DNA from: SABI01 sp963663665
GTDB taxonomy: Bacteria > Spirochaetota > Spirochaetia > Sphaerochaetales > Sphaerochaetaceae
Direction: 5' to 3'
DNA length: 64,000 nt
NCBI GenBank assembly: GCA_963663665.2
Contig: CAXXKP010000010.1
Coordinates: forward strand, 496,001 to 560,000
The translations under genes and the position numbers were made by a program. This document shows positions 1 through 8,972 of the stretch, piece by piece. Every line of letters starts with the position of its first letter. The stretch's first letter is position 1. Under the pieces are notes generated by a model that was given only the letters and a program-made list of their open reading frames with translations, ran no database searches and had not been told where the DNA came from.

Positions 1-390
1 TTGTTCTACTGTACCATAAATATCTGAAGGTACATCAGGAGACTCTACTCCAGAACGAAAAGTCGATACTTCTATAATTTTATCAGGGAAGGTAATATGG
101 ACAAGTTTAAATCTTTTTCCAATGACTCGTGCATTGTAGAAAAGCTTTTGGACCTGACGGGGAGTCAAACTTGTTGCTATATCAAAATCTTTAGGTCGTT
201 TTTGTAATAATAGGTCTCGTACAGCTCCACCCACAATATAGGCACTAGCCCCTGCTGAATGTAATTTTCTCACAATATATAAAGCATCACCATCAATATC
301 TGCTGTTTTAATATGGTGTTCTCTCTCATCATAAACATTCGCAATAGGGATGTTGACTCCTGAATGATCTTTTTTGTAGCGTGTTCGCAT
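1..390 (-). CDS. pcnB: Poly(A) polymerase / tRNA nucleotidyltransferase family protein, N-terminal part (runs off the window)
   Basis: Only the first 130 residues are present; the rest lies beyond position 1. The ATG is at 388-390. The fragment carries the class II nucleotidyltransferase core: AYIVGGAVRDLLL, then KRPKDFDIAT, which contains the two metal-binding aspartates of the DxD motif, then a stretch reading ARVIGKRFKLVHITF and IEVSTFR. The order 'RNARIIGRRFRLVH' followed by 'IEVSTFR' is typical of the PcnB poly(A) polymerase branch rather than CCA-adding enzymes. A separate HD-domain CCA-type gene occurs at 21249-22607, which supports PcnB for this one. The product would add 3' tails to RNA for decay. 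It is divergent from hisS. Family certain, PcnB assignment likely. Confidence 0.85.
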   Translation of the reverse strand, partial: MRTRYKKDHSGVNIPIANVYDEREHHIKTADIDGDALYIVRKLHSAGASAYIVGGAVRDLLLQKRPKDFDIATSLTPRQVQKLFYNARVIGKRFKLVHITFPDKIIEVSTFRSGVESPDVPSDIYGTVEQ

Positions 391-433
391 TAATAGGTCC
401 TATTATATTCGCTTATTGCAGTTTGTACGGGAT

Positions 434-460
434 TTGTTTACACTAAATATTATGTATACT
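434..460 (+). promoter_or_regulatory. Candidate sigma-70 promoter of hisS
   Basis: TTGTTT at 434-439 and TATACT at 455-460 are separated by 15 bases, slightly short of the ideal. Transcription would begin about 30 bases before the hisS ATG. Read by eye only. Confidence 0.4.
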
Positions 461-498
461 AAATTAGTAAAAAATGCAACAGGAGCTAACAAAGAGCA

Positions 499-1794
499 AT
501 GATTCAAAGTAAAGTACTCAAAGGGTTTCGAGATTCTCTTCCTTCTCAAGAAATTGTAAAAAAACAAATTATCTCTATATTAGAAAAAACCTTTTCAAGT
601 TATGGTTTCGTCCCTATTGATACTCCAGTACTCGAATATACTGAAGTTCTTCTTGGCAAAGGTGGTGGAGAAACTGATAAACAAATATTCCATTTTGCAG
701 ACAATGGAGGACGCGATGTCGCTTTAAGATTTGACCTTACCGTACCATTTGCTCGTTTTATGGCCCTTCATTATAATGAATTATCCATCCCATTCAAAAG
801 ATATCATATAAATAAAGTGTGGAGAGGAGAGAATCCTCAAAAAGGGCGATTCAGAGAATTTTATCAATGTGATTTTGATATCGTTGGTGTAGACAATGCA
901 ATAAGTGACAGTGAAATATTGATGATGATGTATTCGTCTCTTTCCTCTCTACATCTAAAAAATGTCTCAATTCATATCAACCATAGAGGACTGTTTAATT
1001 CCTTTTTAGCACACCACGAACTATCACAACACAGTGTTGAAATCCTTCGAATTGTAGATAAATTACGTAAAATCGGAGAAGAAGAAACTATTACACTTCT
1101 TAACGAGATTATTGGAGATATACAAAAAGCAAAGAGCATCATAGAATTCATTACCCCACTAGAACATGAAGACCCCTACGTAACTATTGAAAGGTTAAAA
1201 AATGCAGCAGGAAATGATGTAGAGAGTTCAACACGATTATTAGAAATTTTTGAATCACTAAAAAGTGCACATATGGACTCCATGATTGTAATTGACCCAT
1301 CAATCACTCGTGGGCTTGATTATTACACCGGTATTGTCTACGAAACATTCTTGAACGACTTACCTTCTATCGGTTCTATTTGTTCAGGTGGAAGATATAA
1401 CGATTTAGCATCGCTTTACACAAAAGAAAAACTTCCAGGAGTAGGTTCGTCTATAGGACTTGATAGATTACTGAGCGCACTCGAAGAGTTAGGAAGTCCA
1501 TTCTTTGAGAAAAACTCCAGTGCAGATGTTATACTATTCAATACTGACTCTTCTCAAATACATACTCTTCAAAAGGTCGCTCGTGAGTTGAGAAATGAAG
1601 GTATCAGGGTAGATGTGTATGTAAGCAATAAAAAAATAAACGCACAATTTAAGTATGCAGAACAAAATTCAATACCGTATGGATTATTTGTTACTGACGA
1701 AGGATCTTATCAAATGAGAAATCTTGATTCCCGTAAAGATTATCATGACAAAACAATAAATGAGTTAGCACAAATCATAAAAGAAGGCGCTTAA
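499..1794 (+). CDS. hisS: Histidyl-tRNA synthetase
   Basis: Class II aminoacyl-tRNA synthetase that charges tRNA-His in the cytoplasm. At 431 residues it has the usual bacterial length. The N-terminus KGFRDSLP is the family signature start. Motif 2 is seen around residues 108-130 (WRGE, then GRFREFYQCDFDIVG), and the histidine-specific motif GLDYYTGIVYE lies at 272-282. A C-terminal anticodon-binding domain follows (about 340-431). AGGAG at 481-485 is 13 bases before the ATG, a rather long spacing, but no better in-frame start is visible. The helicase gene follows 3 bases after the stop, so the two are probably co-transcribed. No T-box or other leader structure was recognised in the short upstream region. 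Confidence 0.97.
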   Translation: MIQSKVLKGFRDSLPSQEIVKKQIISILEKTFSSYGFVPIDTPVLEYTEVLLGKGGGETDKQIFHFADNGGRDVALRFDLTVPFARFMALHYNELSIPFKRYHINKVWRGENPQKGRFREFYQCDFDIVGVDNAISDSEILMMMYSSLSSLHLKNVSIHINHRGLFNSFLAHHELSQHSVEILRIVDKLRKIGEEETITLLNEIIGDIQKAKSIIEFITPLEHEDPYVTIERLKNAAGNDVESSTRLLEIFESLKSAHMDSMIVIDPSITRGLDYYTGIVYETFLNDLPSIGSICSGGRYNDLASLYTKEKLPGVGSSIGLDRLLSALEELGSPFFEKNSSADVILFNTDSSQIHTLQKVARELRNEGIRVDVYVSNKKINAQFKYAEQNSIPYGLFVTDEGSYQMRNLDSRKDYHDKTINELAQIIKEGA

Positions 1795-1797
1795 TTT

Positions 1798-4296
1798 ATG
1801 TTTACCATGCAACATCTTCCTGTTTACAAAAACAAGGGAGAAATACTTGAAGGATTAACCCACCATCAAGTTATAGTCGTAGAAAGTCCCACAGGTAGTG
1901 GGAAAACGACTCAAATACCACTAATTCTTCATGAGAGTGGTTATACACATGATAAAATGGTAGGAATTACTCAGCCCCGACGAATTGCGACCTTATCTGT
2001 CTGTGATTTCATTAAAAAACAAATAGATGACACTGATTCGTTTGTAGGCTATAAAATGAGGTTCAGCGATACAACTACCCCATCCACAAGACTGAAAGTA
2101 ATGACTGATGGAATTCTACTTATGGAATTAAAAGCAGATCCTCTCTTGAGTCAATATTCAGTAATACTTGTTGATGAAGCTCATGAAAGATCTCTGAATA
2201 TTGATTTTGTCCTTGGCTTACTCATTAACATCGTGAATAAAAGAAAAGATTTCAAAGTTATTGTCTCCTCTGCTACAATAAATACAAAAATATTTAGTGA
2301 GTTCTTTCATGGCGCTCCAATAATAAGTATAAAAGCAAGAATCCATCCAGTTGATATCAAATATACTCCTTTGAAAAATCCACGAGATAGATATGAAATA
2401 TTTGATATGATTGAAGATATCGTTATCAAGAATGTAAAAAACTCTTCAGGTGATATCCTTATTTTCTTACCTGGAGAAGCAGATATTAAATCATCTCTCG
2501 CTCAATTAGAATCTTCTTCTGTTAAACATGATATTGTTATCTATCCCCTCTATGGTCGTTTATCAAAAGAGGAGCAAGAAAGGGTCTTTATCCCCACGCC
2601 AAAAGGAAAAACAAAGATAGTAATTGCTACCAATATTGCAGAGACAAGTGTAACGATAGATGGCATTAAAACAGTTATTGACTCAGGGATTGCAAAGATT
2701 AATTATTATAACCAAAAAGATTTCACATCCTCCCTTATAACCCTTCCAATCTCCAGATCCTCTTGTGAACAGAGAGCTGGTCGAGCAGGAAGAACTAGCC
2801 CTGGTATTTGTTACAGAATTTATAGTGAAAATGAGTACTCTCTTAGACAAGAGTTTGGGCTTGAAGAGATACTTCGTACTGATTTATCAGAGGTCGTATT
2901 GAGAATGTCTGAGTTAGGTATATATGAATACGAAAAATTCCCTTTTATCACACGTCCCAAGCAAAGTGCTATCATAAGCGCAGTCGATACCCTCACGTTT
3001 ATCGGAGCAATCGATACCAATCGTCACCTTACCCAAATTGGAGAGTTAATGGTTCGCTTTCCTCTCTCTCCTCGCCACTCCAGAGTAATTGTCGAGTCAA
3101 TGCTCAAATATGTAGATGTATTAGAAGAGATTATCATTGCGATTGCATTTATATCGAGTAAAACTCCTTTTATCTTACCAGCAGGTGAAGAAGATGCAGC
3201 AAGAAGTGCTCATCAATCGTTTCAAAATGAGGATGGTGATTTTATAACTTACCTAAACATTTACCAGGAATTAAGAAAGGTAAAAGGTACAAAAGAAAAA
3301 GAAGCTTACTGTAAAAAGAATTATTTAGATTTTCCTTCTATGATGGAAATATTTCATGTAGCGGAACAAATTGGTCAAATAGTAAGTTCAATAGGGTTCC
3401 CCATTACAAGTGGTGGAAGTAAGAAAAACTATTTACTCTGTCTTGCATCAGGTCTTCTCCAATTTGTATGTAAAAAAGATGCAAGGAACATGTATCATAG
3501 CGTGACTGCACAAAAAATATTCATTCATCCAGGCTCTTCTTGGTTCAAACAACTTCCTGAGTATCTTCTTGCTGGTGAAATTGTAATGACAAGTAAAATG
3601 TATGCCAGAGGAGTTTCTCCTTTAAAAAAAGAATGGCTTGATGAAATTTCTCCTACCTTACGAATTAAACTTCAACAAGGAAGCGAAAGTCCTGTACCAT
3701 CTAAGAGAGAAAGAAAAGGTAAAGAGGGTATAAAAAAGGAAGAAGAAAAAACTATTACTCTATTCGGTAAACAGTATCCTGCCCTACACAGTAAGAAAGG
3801 GCGACGCGTCATTGCAGCTATTCCTCTTATCGATGCTAAAGAAATTTATGCAAAATCAAAGGGATCTAAAAGCAAGGCTCTGCATTCGCCTGCAACAATT
3901 CTGTTTCATGACTCATTCATCCACTATGGCTCTCCATTAGGAGAAATAGGACAAGTAGCACAACTTATAGACCCCTCTAAAGGGATTCTTCCTTCAGTGC
4001 CAAAAGGGGGATTCACTAGTTATGCTCCACACGATCTTGCACAAAACATTGATTGGATACTTTCCCTCACACGTGTGAAGAAAGTGAGTAAGATTCTTCA
4101 CTTTGTTCAATTAGATCATAAAGGCAATGGATATTATCGTTTTGAAACAAACAGAGATGCATTTGATGCTCTCGATATCTCGCTATATGCACTAGGTCAA
4201 GCTATAGATGAAATTAACCCACAAGAATTTCATGAAGAGGCACGAATCATTAAAGAGAAGTTCGAAGAACTTTTACGTTTATTTGATCAATTCTAG
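1798..4296 (+). CDS. hrpA: DEAH-box ATP-dependent RNA helicase, HrpA/HrpB family
   Basis: An 832-residue DEAH helicase. Walker A PTGSGKTT is at 31-38, DEAH at 126-129, SAT follows, and the C-terminal RecA domain has ATNIAETSVTIDG and QRAGRAGRTSPG (motif VI). Helicase-associated (HA2) and OB-like regions follow, with a Lys/Glu-rich linker near residues 630-650. It is shorter than E. coli HrpA (about 1300 residues) and near HrpB (about 810), so the symbol is provisional. The family remodels RNA or ribonucleoprotein complexes; a specific substrate is not inferable. A second ATG lies 9 bases downstream, but the first fits the spacing from AAGG in the hisS tail. The last 4 bases overlap the convergent aroB. 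Confidence 0.9.
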   Translation: MFTMQHLPVYKNKGEILEGLTHHQVIVVESPTGSGKTTQIPLILHESGYTHDKMVGITQPRRIATLSVCDFIKKQIDDTDSFVGYKMRFSDTTTPSTRLKVMTDGILLMELKADPLLSQYSVILVDEAHERSLNIDFVLGLLINIVNKRKDFKVIVSSATINTKIFSEFFHGAPIISIKARIHPVDIKYTPLKNPRDRYEIFDMIEDIVIKNVKNSSGDILIFLPGEADIKSSLAQLESSSVKHDIVIYPLYGRLSKEEQERVFIPTPKGKTKIVIATNIAETSVTIDGIKTVIDSGIAKINYYNQKDFTSSLITLPISRSSCEQRAGRAGRTSPGICYRIYSENEYSLRQEFGLEEILRTDLSEVVLRMSELGIYEYEKFPFITRPKQSAIISAVDTLTFIGAIDTNRHLTQIGELMVRFPLSPRHSRVIVESMLKYVDVLEEIIIAIAFISSKTPFILPAGEEDAARSAHQSFQNEDGDFITYLNIYQELRKVKGTKEKEAYCKKNYLDFPSMMEIFHVAEQIGQIVSSIGFPITSGGSKKNYLLCLASGLLQFVCKKDARNMYHSVTAQKIFIHPGSSWFKQLPEYLLAGEIVMTSKMYARGVSPLKKEWLDEISPTLRIKLQQGSESPVPSKRERKGKEGIKKEEEKTITLFGKQYPALHSKKGRRVIAAIPLIDAKEIYAKSKGSKSKALHSPATILFHDSFIHYGSPLGEIGQVAQLIDPSKGILPSVPKGGFTSYAPHDLAQNIDWILSLTRVKKVSKILHFVQLDHKGNGYYRFETNRDAFDALDISLYALGQAIDEINPQEFHEEARIIKEKFEELLRLFDQF

Positions 4297-5327
4297 AGAA
4301 GCGGAATAATCACTTCCTTCTCTAGGGGAAGTAATAATGGTTCTCCCTGCCCTTTCATTACAATAAAGCGAATTTTCCCTTCCCTCCTTTTTTTATCATT
4401 TACTAGAGATGATAAAAAAAGTGGAATGTCCGAAACACTACGATGAGAATCAAATTCATACTTTTCAAATAATGCCCTATAGATATCAGAGAAGGAGGAT
4501 TCACACAGTCCGAGGGAATCCCCTAAATCGAGCGACTTTACAACCCCCCAAGCAACAGCTTCACCATGTGAGAATTGTGTCAAATTCCCTACAGATTCCA
4601 GCGCATGTGCAAAAGTATGGCCAAGATTGAGTGCATCTCTAATGCCTTTCTCCTCTGTTGGGTCTTTCTCTATATACGAAATTTTCACTCTCAATGATTC
4701 AAAAATCAAAGTTTTTAGAACAGTTAAATCTCTCTTGATAATTTCGTCTCGATGTTCATTCAATAATGTGTATAAATGCTTACTATCTGATAAAAGAGCA
4801 TGTTTTAACACCTCTCCTAATCCATTCTTAAATTCGAAATCTGGTAGAGATGCTAGAGTGTCTACACTAAGATATACTACTTGTGCTGGATAGAACGTTC
4901 CTACAAAATTTTTACTATTATCAAAATCAACACCAGTTTTGCCACCTAGTGAAGCATCAACCTGAGCTAATAGTGTAGTTGGAATTAATAATAATTTAGC
5001 GCCTCTCATATATAATGAAGCAGCAAAAGCTGTGATATCACATATGACTCCACCACCGAGCGCAATGAATGTATCGTCTCTTGAAAAACCTCTACTTTTT
5101 GCTTCTCGAATAATATATTCGACACTCAACAGATGTTTTGCCTCCTCTCCAGATGGAAGAAGAATGTGTTCATGTTTAGAATTTAAAAACGTAACGGTAT
5201 TGTTATCTGCAATAAATATTTTTTTCCCAGGTATATGCGAAATACTTTCAAGGACCTCTTCAATATTCTGGGATACTATCACAGATGTAGTTTTATTCCC
5301 TAATGTACATTCAAATATTTTTTCCAT
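4293..5327 (-). CDS. aroB: 3-dehydroquinate synthase
   Basis: Second step of the shikimate pathway: cyclises DAHP to 3-dehydroquinate using NAD and a divalent metal. The 344 residues include GGGVICDITAF (nucleotide binding), IPTTLLAQVDASLGGKTGVD, and the metal ligands in GLGEVLKHALL, NLGHTFAHALE and FSHGEAVAWG. No other shikimate genes are nearby. There is no Shine-Dalgarno before the ATG (5325-5327), and a good promoter ends only about 8 bases upstream, so the message may be leaderless. The 3' end overlaps the convergent helicase gene by 4 bases. Confidence 0.96.
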   Translation of the reverse strand: MEKIFECTLGNKTTSVIVSQNIEEVLESISHIPGKKIFIADNNTVTFLNSKHEHILLPSGEEAKHLLSVEYIIREAKSRGFSRDDTFIALGGGVICDITAFAASLYMRGAKLLLIPTTLLAQVDASLGGKTGVDFDNSKNFVGTFYPAQVVYLSVDTLASLPDFEFKNGLGEVLKHALLSDSKHLYTLLNEHRDEIIKRDLTVLKTLIFESLRVKISYIEKDPTEEKGIRDALNLGHTFAHALESVGNLTQFSHGEAVAWGVVKSLDLGDSLGLCESSFSDIYRALFEKYEFDSHRSVSDIPLFLSSLVNDKKRREGKIRFIVMKGQGEPLLLPLEKEVIIPLL

Positions 5328-5335
5328 AAACAGAG

Positions 5336-5364
5336 TATATACCGATTATTATGAGTTGGTTCAA
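5336..5364 (-). promoter_or_regulatory. Promoter of aroB
   Basis: On the minus strand, TTGAAC (5359-5364) is separated by 17 bases from TATATA (5336-5341). The expected start of transcription, near 5329, is about 2 bases from the aroB ATG, leaving no room for a ribosome binding site. Confidence 0.6.
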
Positions 5365-5372
5365 GTAACCTC

Positions 5373-5401
5373 TTGTAAAACAAGGCTATTTTTACGACAA
5401 T
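5373..5401 (+). promoter_or_regulatory. Promoter of the cysteine desulfurase gene
   Basis: TTGTAA (5373-5378), 17 bases, GACAAT (5396-5401). Only 7 bases separate the -10 box from the ATG at 5409, and no Shine-Dalgarno is present. Confidence 0.45.
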
Positions 5402-5408
5402 AGAAAAT

Positions 5409-6551
5409 ATGAGTAATAACTATTTTGATATTGCAAGCACTACAGCGATGAGTGAAGGTGCAATTACCGCATATGCAGATACAGCTCGAAATTTTACGGC
5501 GAACCCTTCAAGTAGTCATACTGAGGGTAAAAAAGCAGCTTTGTTTCTTAAGAATCAAAGAGATATTGCATCCTCTTTGCTCGATATTCCAAATACATCA
5601 CTTTTTTATACAAGTGGTGCAACAGAATCAAACTCTATTGTCCTAAATTCATTATTATGGCGCCGCAGAAAAGGAAGAATAGTAGTAAGTGCACTAGAGC
5701 ATCCTTCGATCACCCAATATAGAGTATTCTTTGAGGAGAGAGGATTTGAATGGGTATATGTAAAATCCCCATATGGTGTTATTGATACTAGCGATCTTGA
5801 AAATAAAATTACTAAAGATACTCTTATTGTTATTAGTATGCTTACCCACAATGTGTTTGGAACTATTCAACCACTAGATGAAGTAGCCAATATTATTAAG
5901 AAAAAAGAGATAGAGTATAATTCTAACATCTTATTTCATGTGGATGTTGCACAAGCAATTGGAAAGATGAAATTTTCTCTTACTGACCTCAAGTGTAATT
6001 CAGCAAGTATGAGCGCTCATAAAATTGGAGGGCCTCGCGGTATCGGTTTGTTGTATGTAAAAGAAGGTTCTCTTTTAAAACCAATAAGTAGAGGCGGTAA
6101 TCAAGAATCAGGAATGAGAGGTGGAACTGAGAATCTGCCAGCAATCAGTGGGTTCACCTATGCGCTAAGCAATACCATTGAATCAATTGATACGAATCTT
6201 CATAAAGTGAGTGAATTAAATATCCTTGCACTAGAGATTATCAATAGTATGAAAGATGTTAATGTTTTACGAAATAAAGGGTATGAGTACGTGGAAGGGA
6301 TCATTTCACTTGCAATCAACCGGCTTCCCTCACAAGTTGTAACAAGACTTCTCAACGATAAAGGATTTATGGTTTCATCAACATCAGCATGTTCAAATAA
6401 TACTCATTCACTTCACTCCTTTCATCCTCTCATTACAGGCTTTAGACCTGAGTTATTAAAAGGGGCCTTTAGAATCTCTTTTAATCATCACCACCAAAAG
6501 CAAGACATACTTAATCTTACTGAGGCAATCAAACAAATAACTCCACATTAA
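5409..6551 (+). CDS. Cysteine desulfurase, NifS/IscS family
   Basis: PLP enzyme (380 residues) that takes sulfur from L-cysteine to form an enzyme persulfide. The PLP lysine is K205 in SAHKIGGPRGIG; the persulfide cysteine is C328 in SSTSACSNN. The N-terminal NYFDIASTTAMS matches the family's 'YLDNAATT' start in degenerate form. The next gene, 16 bases on, is thiI, so this is probably the dedicated sulfur donor for tRNA 4-thiouridine, as with the Bacillus subtilis NifZ-ThiI pair. The assignment to that role is inference from adjacency; no isc or suf scaffold genes occur nearby. The gene is divergent from aroB with an 81-base gap and lacks a Shine-Dalgarno. Confidence 0.93.
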   Translation: MSNNYFDIASTTAMSEGAITAYADTARNFTANPSSSHTEGKKAALFLKNQRDIASSLLDIPNTSLFYTSGATESNSIVLNSLLWRRRKGRIVVSALEHPSITQYRVFFEERGFEWVYVKSPYGVIDTSDLENKITKDTLIVISMLTHNVFGTIQPLDEVANIIKKKEIEYNSNILFHVDVAQAIGKMKFSLTDLKCNSASMSAHKIGGPRGIGLLYVKEGSLLKPISRGGNQESGMRGGTENLPAISGFTYALSNTIESIDTNLHKVSELNILALEIINSMKDVNVLRNKGYEYVEGIISLAINRLPSQVVTRLLNDKGFMVSSTSACSNNTHSLHSFHPLITGFRPELLKGAFRISFNHHHQKQDILNLTEAIKQITPH

Positions 6552-6567
6552 AGGAAAAACGTAACAT

Positions 6568-7734
6568 ATGAACGAGCACATATTTCTTATAAGATTAGGA
6601 GAAATCTCACTTAAGGGCCAAAATAGATCAAACTTTGAATCTAAATTAAAAACAAATATTAAATTTAAACTCAAACCATATAAAAATCGAGTTGTGAAGC
6701 AAAAAGGAAGAATGTATGTAGAAGTTGAATCTATTTGTCCACTCGAAAAGATATATAGTGTTCTTAGTTCAACCTTCGGTATAGTTGGTTTTTCTCCAGC
6801 GATTACTTGTGAAAAAGAGATGAATGCGATTCTCTTTTCTGCTATAGAAATTATGGCTCCATCTCGAAGGCCTAACGAAATAAAAACATTTAAAGTTGAA
6901 ACTGTAAGGGGAGATAAATCATTCTCTTATGACTCTTATGCAATAAGCCGTGAGGTTGGTCATAGTATCTTAGAAGAATACAAAGAACTGAGTGTTGATG
7001 TACATCATCCAGATTGTGTGATACGAGTTGAGGTAAGAGATAAAGTATATATTCATCCATATGAGGTAAAAGGTTTAGGTGGACTTCCAGTAGGAAGTGC
7101 TGGAAGAGGTATGCTGATGCTAAGCGGAGGGATTGATTCTCCTGTAGCAGCTTTTTATATGGCTAAAAGAGGTGTCCATCAGGAGGCAATTTATTTCCAC
7201 GCTTATCCATATACAAGTGATGAAGCTAAAGAGAAAGTAAAAACTCTTGCATCAATTCTCAATAAGTATCTTGAAGGGATACGACTCCATATCATCCCTT
7301 TCACTGAAGTGCAACTTGCCATAAAAGAATATGGGAAAGAAGAAAATCAAACTCTATTAATGAGAGCAGCTATGATGGAAATATCTAATAAGGTGGCTTA
7401 TTTAAATGACTGTCACGCAATCATTACAGGAGAGGCATTATCTCAGGTAGCAAGTCAAACGCTAAAATCCATTGCATTCACTGACAGCATCTCCTCTCTT
7501 TCAGTATTAAGGCCACTAATTGGTTTTGATAAAGAAGAAATCATTAAAGTTGCTCGTCGTATTGGTACCTTTGAGACATCAATTCTTCCATTTGATGATT
7601 GTTGTGTTATTTTCAGCCCAAAGCATCCAAATGTAAAACCACATTTACCATCATTACAAAAAGAATATAAAAATTTAGACCTTAACAATTTAATTCAAAC
7701 AGCAATAGAATGTGAGGAAGTAATTCAATTATAA
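6568..7734 (+). CDS. thiI: tRNA 4-thiouridine synthase ThiI (form without rhodanese domain)
   Basis: Adenylates U8 of tRNA and replaces oxygen with sulfur; may also serve thiazole synthesis. The 388-residue protein has an N-terminal ferredoxin-like and THUMP region (about 1-165) followed by a PP-loop ATPase with SGGIDS at 186-191. The conserved catalytic-cysteine region reads DDCCVIFSPKHPNVKP near residue 350. The protein ends soon after, so the C-terminal rhodanese domain of E. coli ThiI is absent, as in Firmicutes and archaea. That fits direct sulfur transfer from the adjacent cysteine desulfurase. AAGGA precedes the ATG. A hairpin at 7743-7772 follows. Confidence 0.95.
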   Translation: MNEHIFLIRLGEISLKGQNRSNFESKLKTNIKFKLKPYKNRVVKQKGRMYVEVESICPLEKIYSVLSSTFGIVGFSPAITCEKEMNAILFSAIEIMAPSRRPNEIKTFKVETVRGDKSFSYDSYAISREVGHSILEEYKELSVDVHHPDCVIRVEVRDKVYIHPYEVKGLGGLPVGSAGRGMLMLSGGIDSPVAAFYMAKRGVHQEAIYFHAYPYTSDEAKEKVKTLASILNKYLEGIRLHIIPFTEVQLAIKEYGKEENQTLLMRAAMMEISNKVAYLNDCHAIITGEALSQVASQTLKSIAFTDSISSLSVLRPLIGFDKEEIIKVARRIGTFETSILPFDDCCVIFSPKHPNVKPHLPSLQKEYKNLDLNNLIQTAIECEEVIQL

Positions 7735-7742
7735 CAAAAAGA

Positions 7743-7772
7743 ACTCTAGCAGAAGGAGAGTACTGCTAGAGT
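7743..7772. terminator. Hairpin between converging genes, probable terminator
   Basis: ACTCTAGCAG and CTGCTAGAGT form a perfect 10-bp stem with a 10-base loop. Read on the minus strand it is followed by TTCTTTTTG, so it probably ends the sugar transporter operon; on the plus strand (thiI) it has no U-run. Confidence 0.7.
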
Positions 7773-7799
7773 AAAGATTGTGATACTGCTAATTATAAA

Positions 7800-8969
7800 C
7801 TAATTTCGACCTTTGTTTTTAGTAGTTACATCAAAAAGTACTGCTCCAAGAAGAACAAGTCCTTTGATTGTTTGTTGCCAGTCAACGCTTACACCCATGA
7901 TCGACATACCATTGTTAAGAACACCCATGACAAGCCCTCCAACAATTGCACCAACAACTGTTCCGATACCACCACTAGCACTTGCACCACCAATAAAACA
8001 TGAAGCAATAGCATCAAGCTCGAACATGTTACCAGCTTTTGGTGTGGCTGCATTTAGTCTACCAGCTACAACAAGTCCAGCAAGGGCTGAAAGAAGACCC
8101 ATATTTGTATAAACAAGGAACATAACTCGCTTAGTCTTGACTCCTGAAAGCTGAGCTGCCTTTTCATTTCCACCTAGTGCATAAATATGACGACCAATAA
8201 TTGTTCGTTGAGTGATGAACGTATAGATAGTAATCAATACAACAAGAAGGATAAGAATGATTGGAATACCATTATAATTTGCTAAGCTAACAGTTAGTAA
8301 GTTAATACCTACTATCATAAAGACGATTTTAACAAGGTCTGCCCAAAGTGGAGATGTTCCAAATTCATACTTTCTTTGAGTTTTTCTATTCTGGAGTACG
8401 AGGAAAATGAAGAAAATGGAAATAACTATACCAAACAACAGAGCAACAACGTTAAGCCCTCCTATTCGGATATCTTTTCCAGGTAAATACCCCGCTGCAA
8501 TAGCTTGAAAAGATTTAGGGAATGGAGCCTTTGTCTGTCCTTTAAGGATAACCATGGTGAGTCCTCTCCAAATCAACATGCCTGCTAGGGTAACAATAAA
8601 TGCAGGTATTCTCATGTATGCAATAAAATATCCATGGAAAGCCCCTACGAGTATCCCTATGATGAGAGCAACAAGAATTGTAACTCCGACACTAACATGC
8701 CAATCGACCATCATAATGGCTGAGATTGCACCTACAAAGGCAACAACGGAACCAATTGAAAGGTCAATATTACCAGTTAATATTGCAAGAAGCATCCCAG
8801 TTGCTAATATGAGAACATAAGCATTTTGTAAGACAATATTGTTGATATTCATTGACCTGAATAGAATACCACCCGTGAGTATCTGGAATAGGATCATGAT
8901 AAACACAAGGGCTGTAAACATCCCGTTTTTTCTTATATTTTTCTTTATTGTTGTGGCAATAGATGGCAT
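7800..8969 (-). CDS. Sugar ABC transporter permease (GguB/MmsB/XylH type)
   Basis: Inner-membrane channel of a monosaccharide importer of the ribose/xylose/ChvE class, 389 residues with about ten hydrophobic segments. AILTGNIDLSIGSVVAF near residue 65 and the C-terminal GGASASGGIGTVVGAIVGG region are typical of the BPD_transp_2 family. The length and the insertion of charged sequence around residues 190-215 fit the GguB/XylH branch rather than RbsC. It is last in an operon: binding protein, ATPase, permease, with 3 bases between ATPase and permease. With araA nearby, L-arabinose is a likely substrate, but these transporters often carry several aldoses. Confidence 0.92.
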   Translation of the reverse strand: MPSIATTIKKNIRKNGMFTALVFIMILFQILTGGILFRSMNINNIVLQNAYVLILATGMLLAILTGNIDLSIGSVVAFVGAISAIMMVDWHVSVGVTILVALIIGILVGAFHGYFIAYMRIPAFIVTLAGMLIWRGLTMVILKGQTKAPFPKSFQAIAAGYLPGKDIRIGGLNVVALLFGIVISIFFIFLVLQNRKTQRKYEFGTSPLWADLVKIVFMIVGINLLTVSLANYNGIPIILILLVVLITIYTFITQRTIIGRHIYALGGNEKAAQLSGVKTKRVMFLVYTNMGLLSALAGLVVAGRLNAATPKAGNMFELDAIASCFIGGASASGGIGTVVGAIVGGLVMGVLNNGMSIMGVSVDWQQTIKGLVLLGAVLFDVTTKNKGRN

Positions 8970-8972
8970 TCC

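Noticed and set aside
391..498. T-box or attenuator upstream of hisS (and the ileS leader at 21122-21178)
   Set aside because: Both leaders are too short and lack the T-box sequence or a terminator hairpin.
5409..7734. Cysteine desulfurase next to a short ThiI as a novel sulfur system
   Set aside because: The same pairing and rhodanese-less ThiI are known from Bacillus subtilis (NifZ-ThiI).
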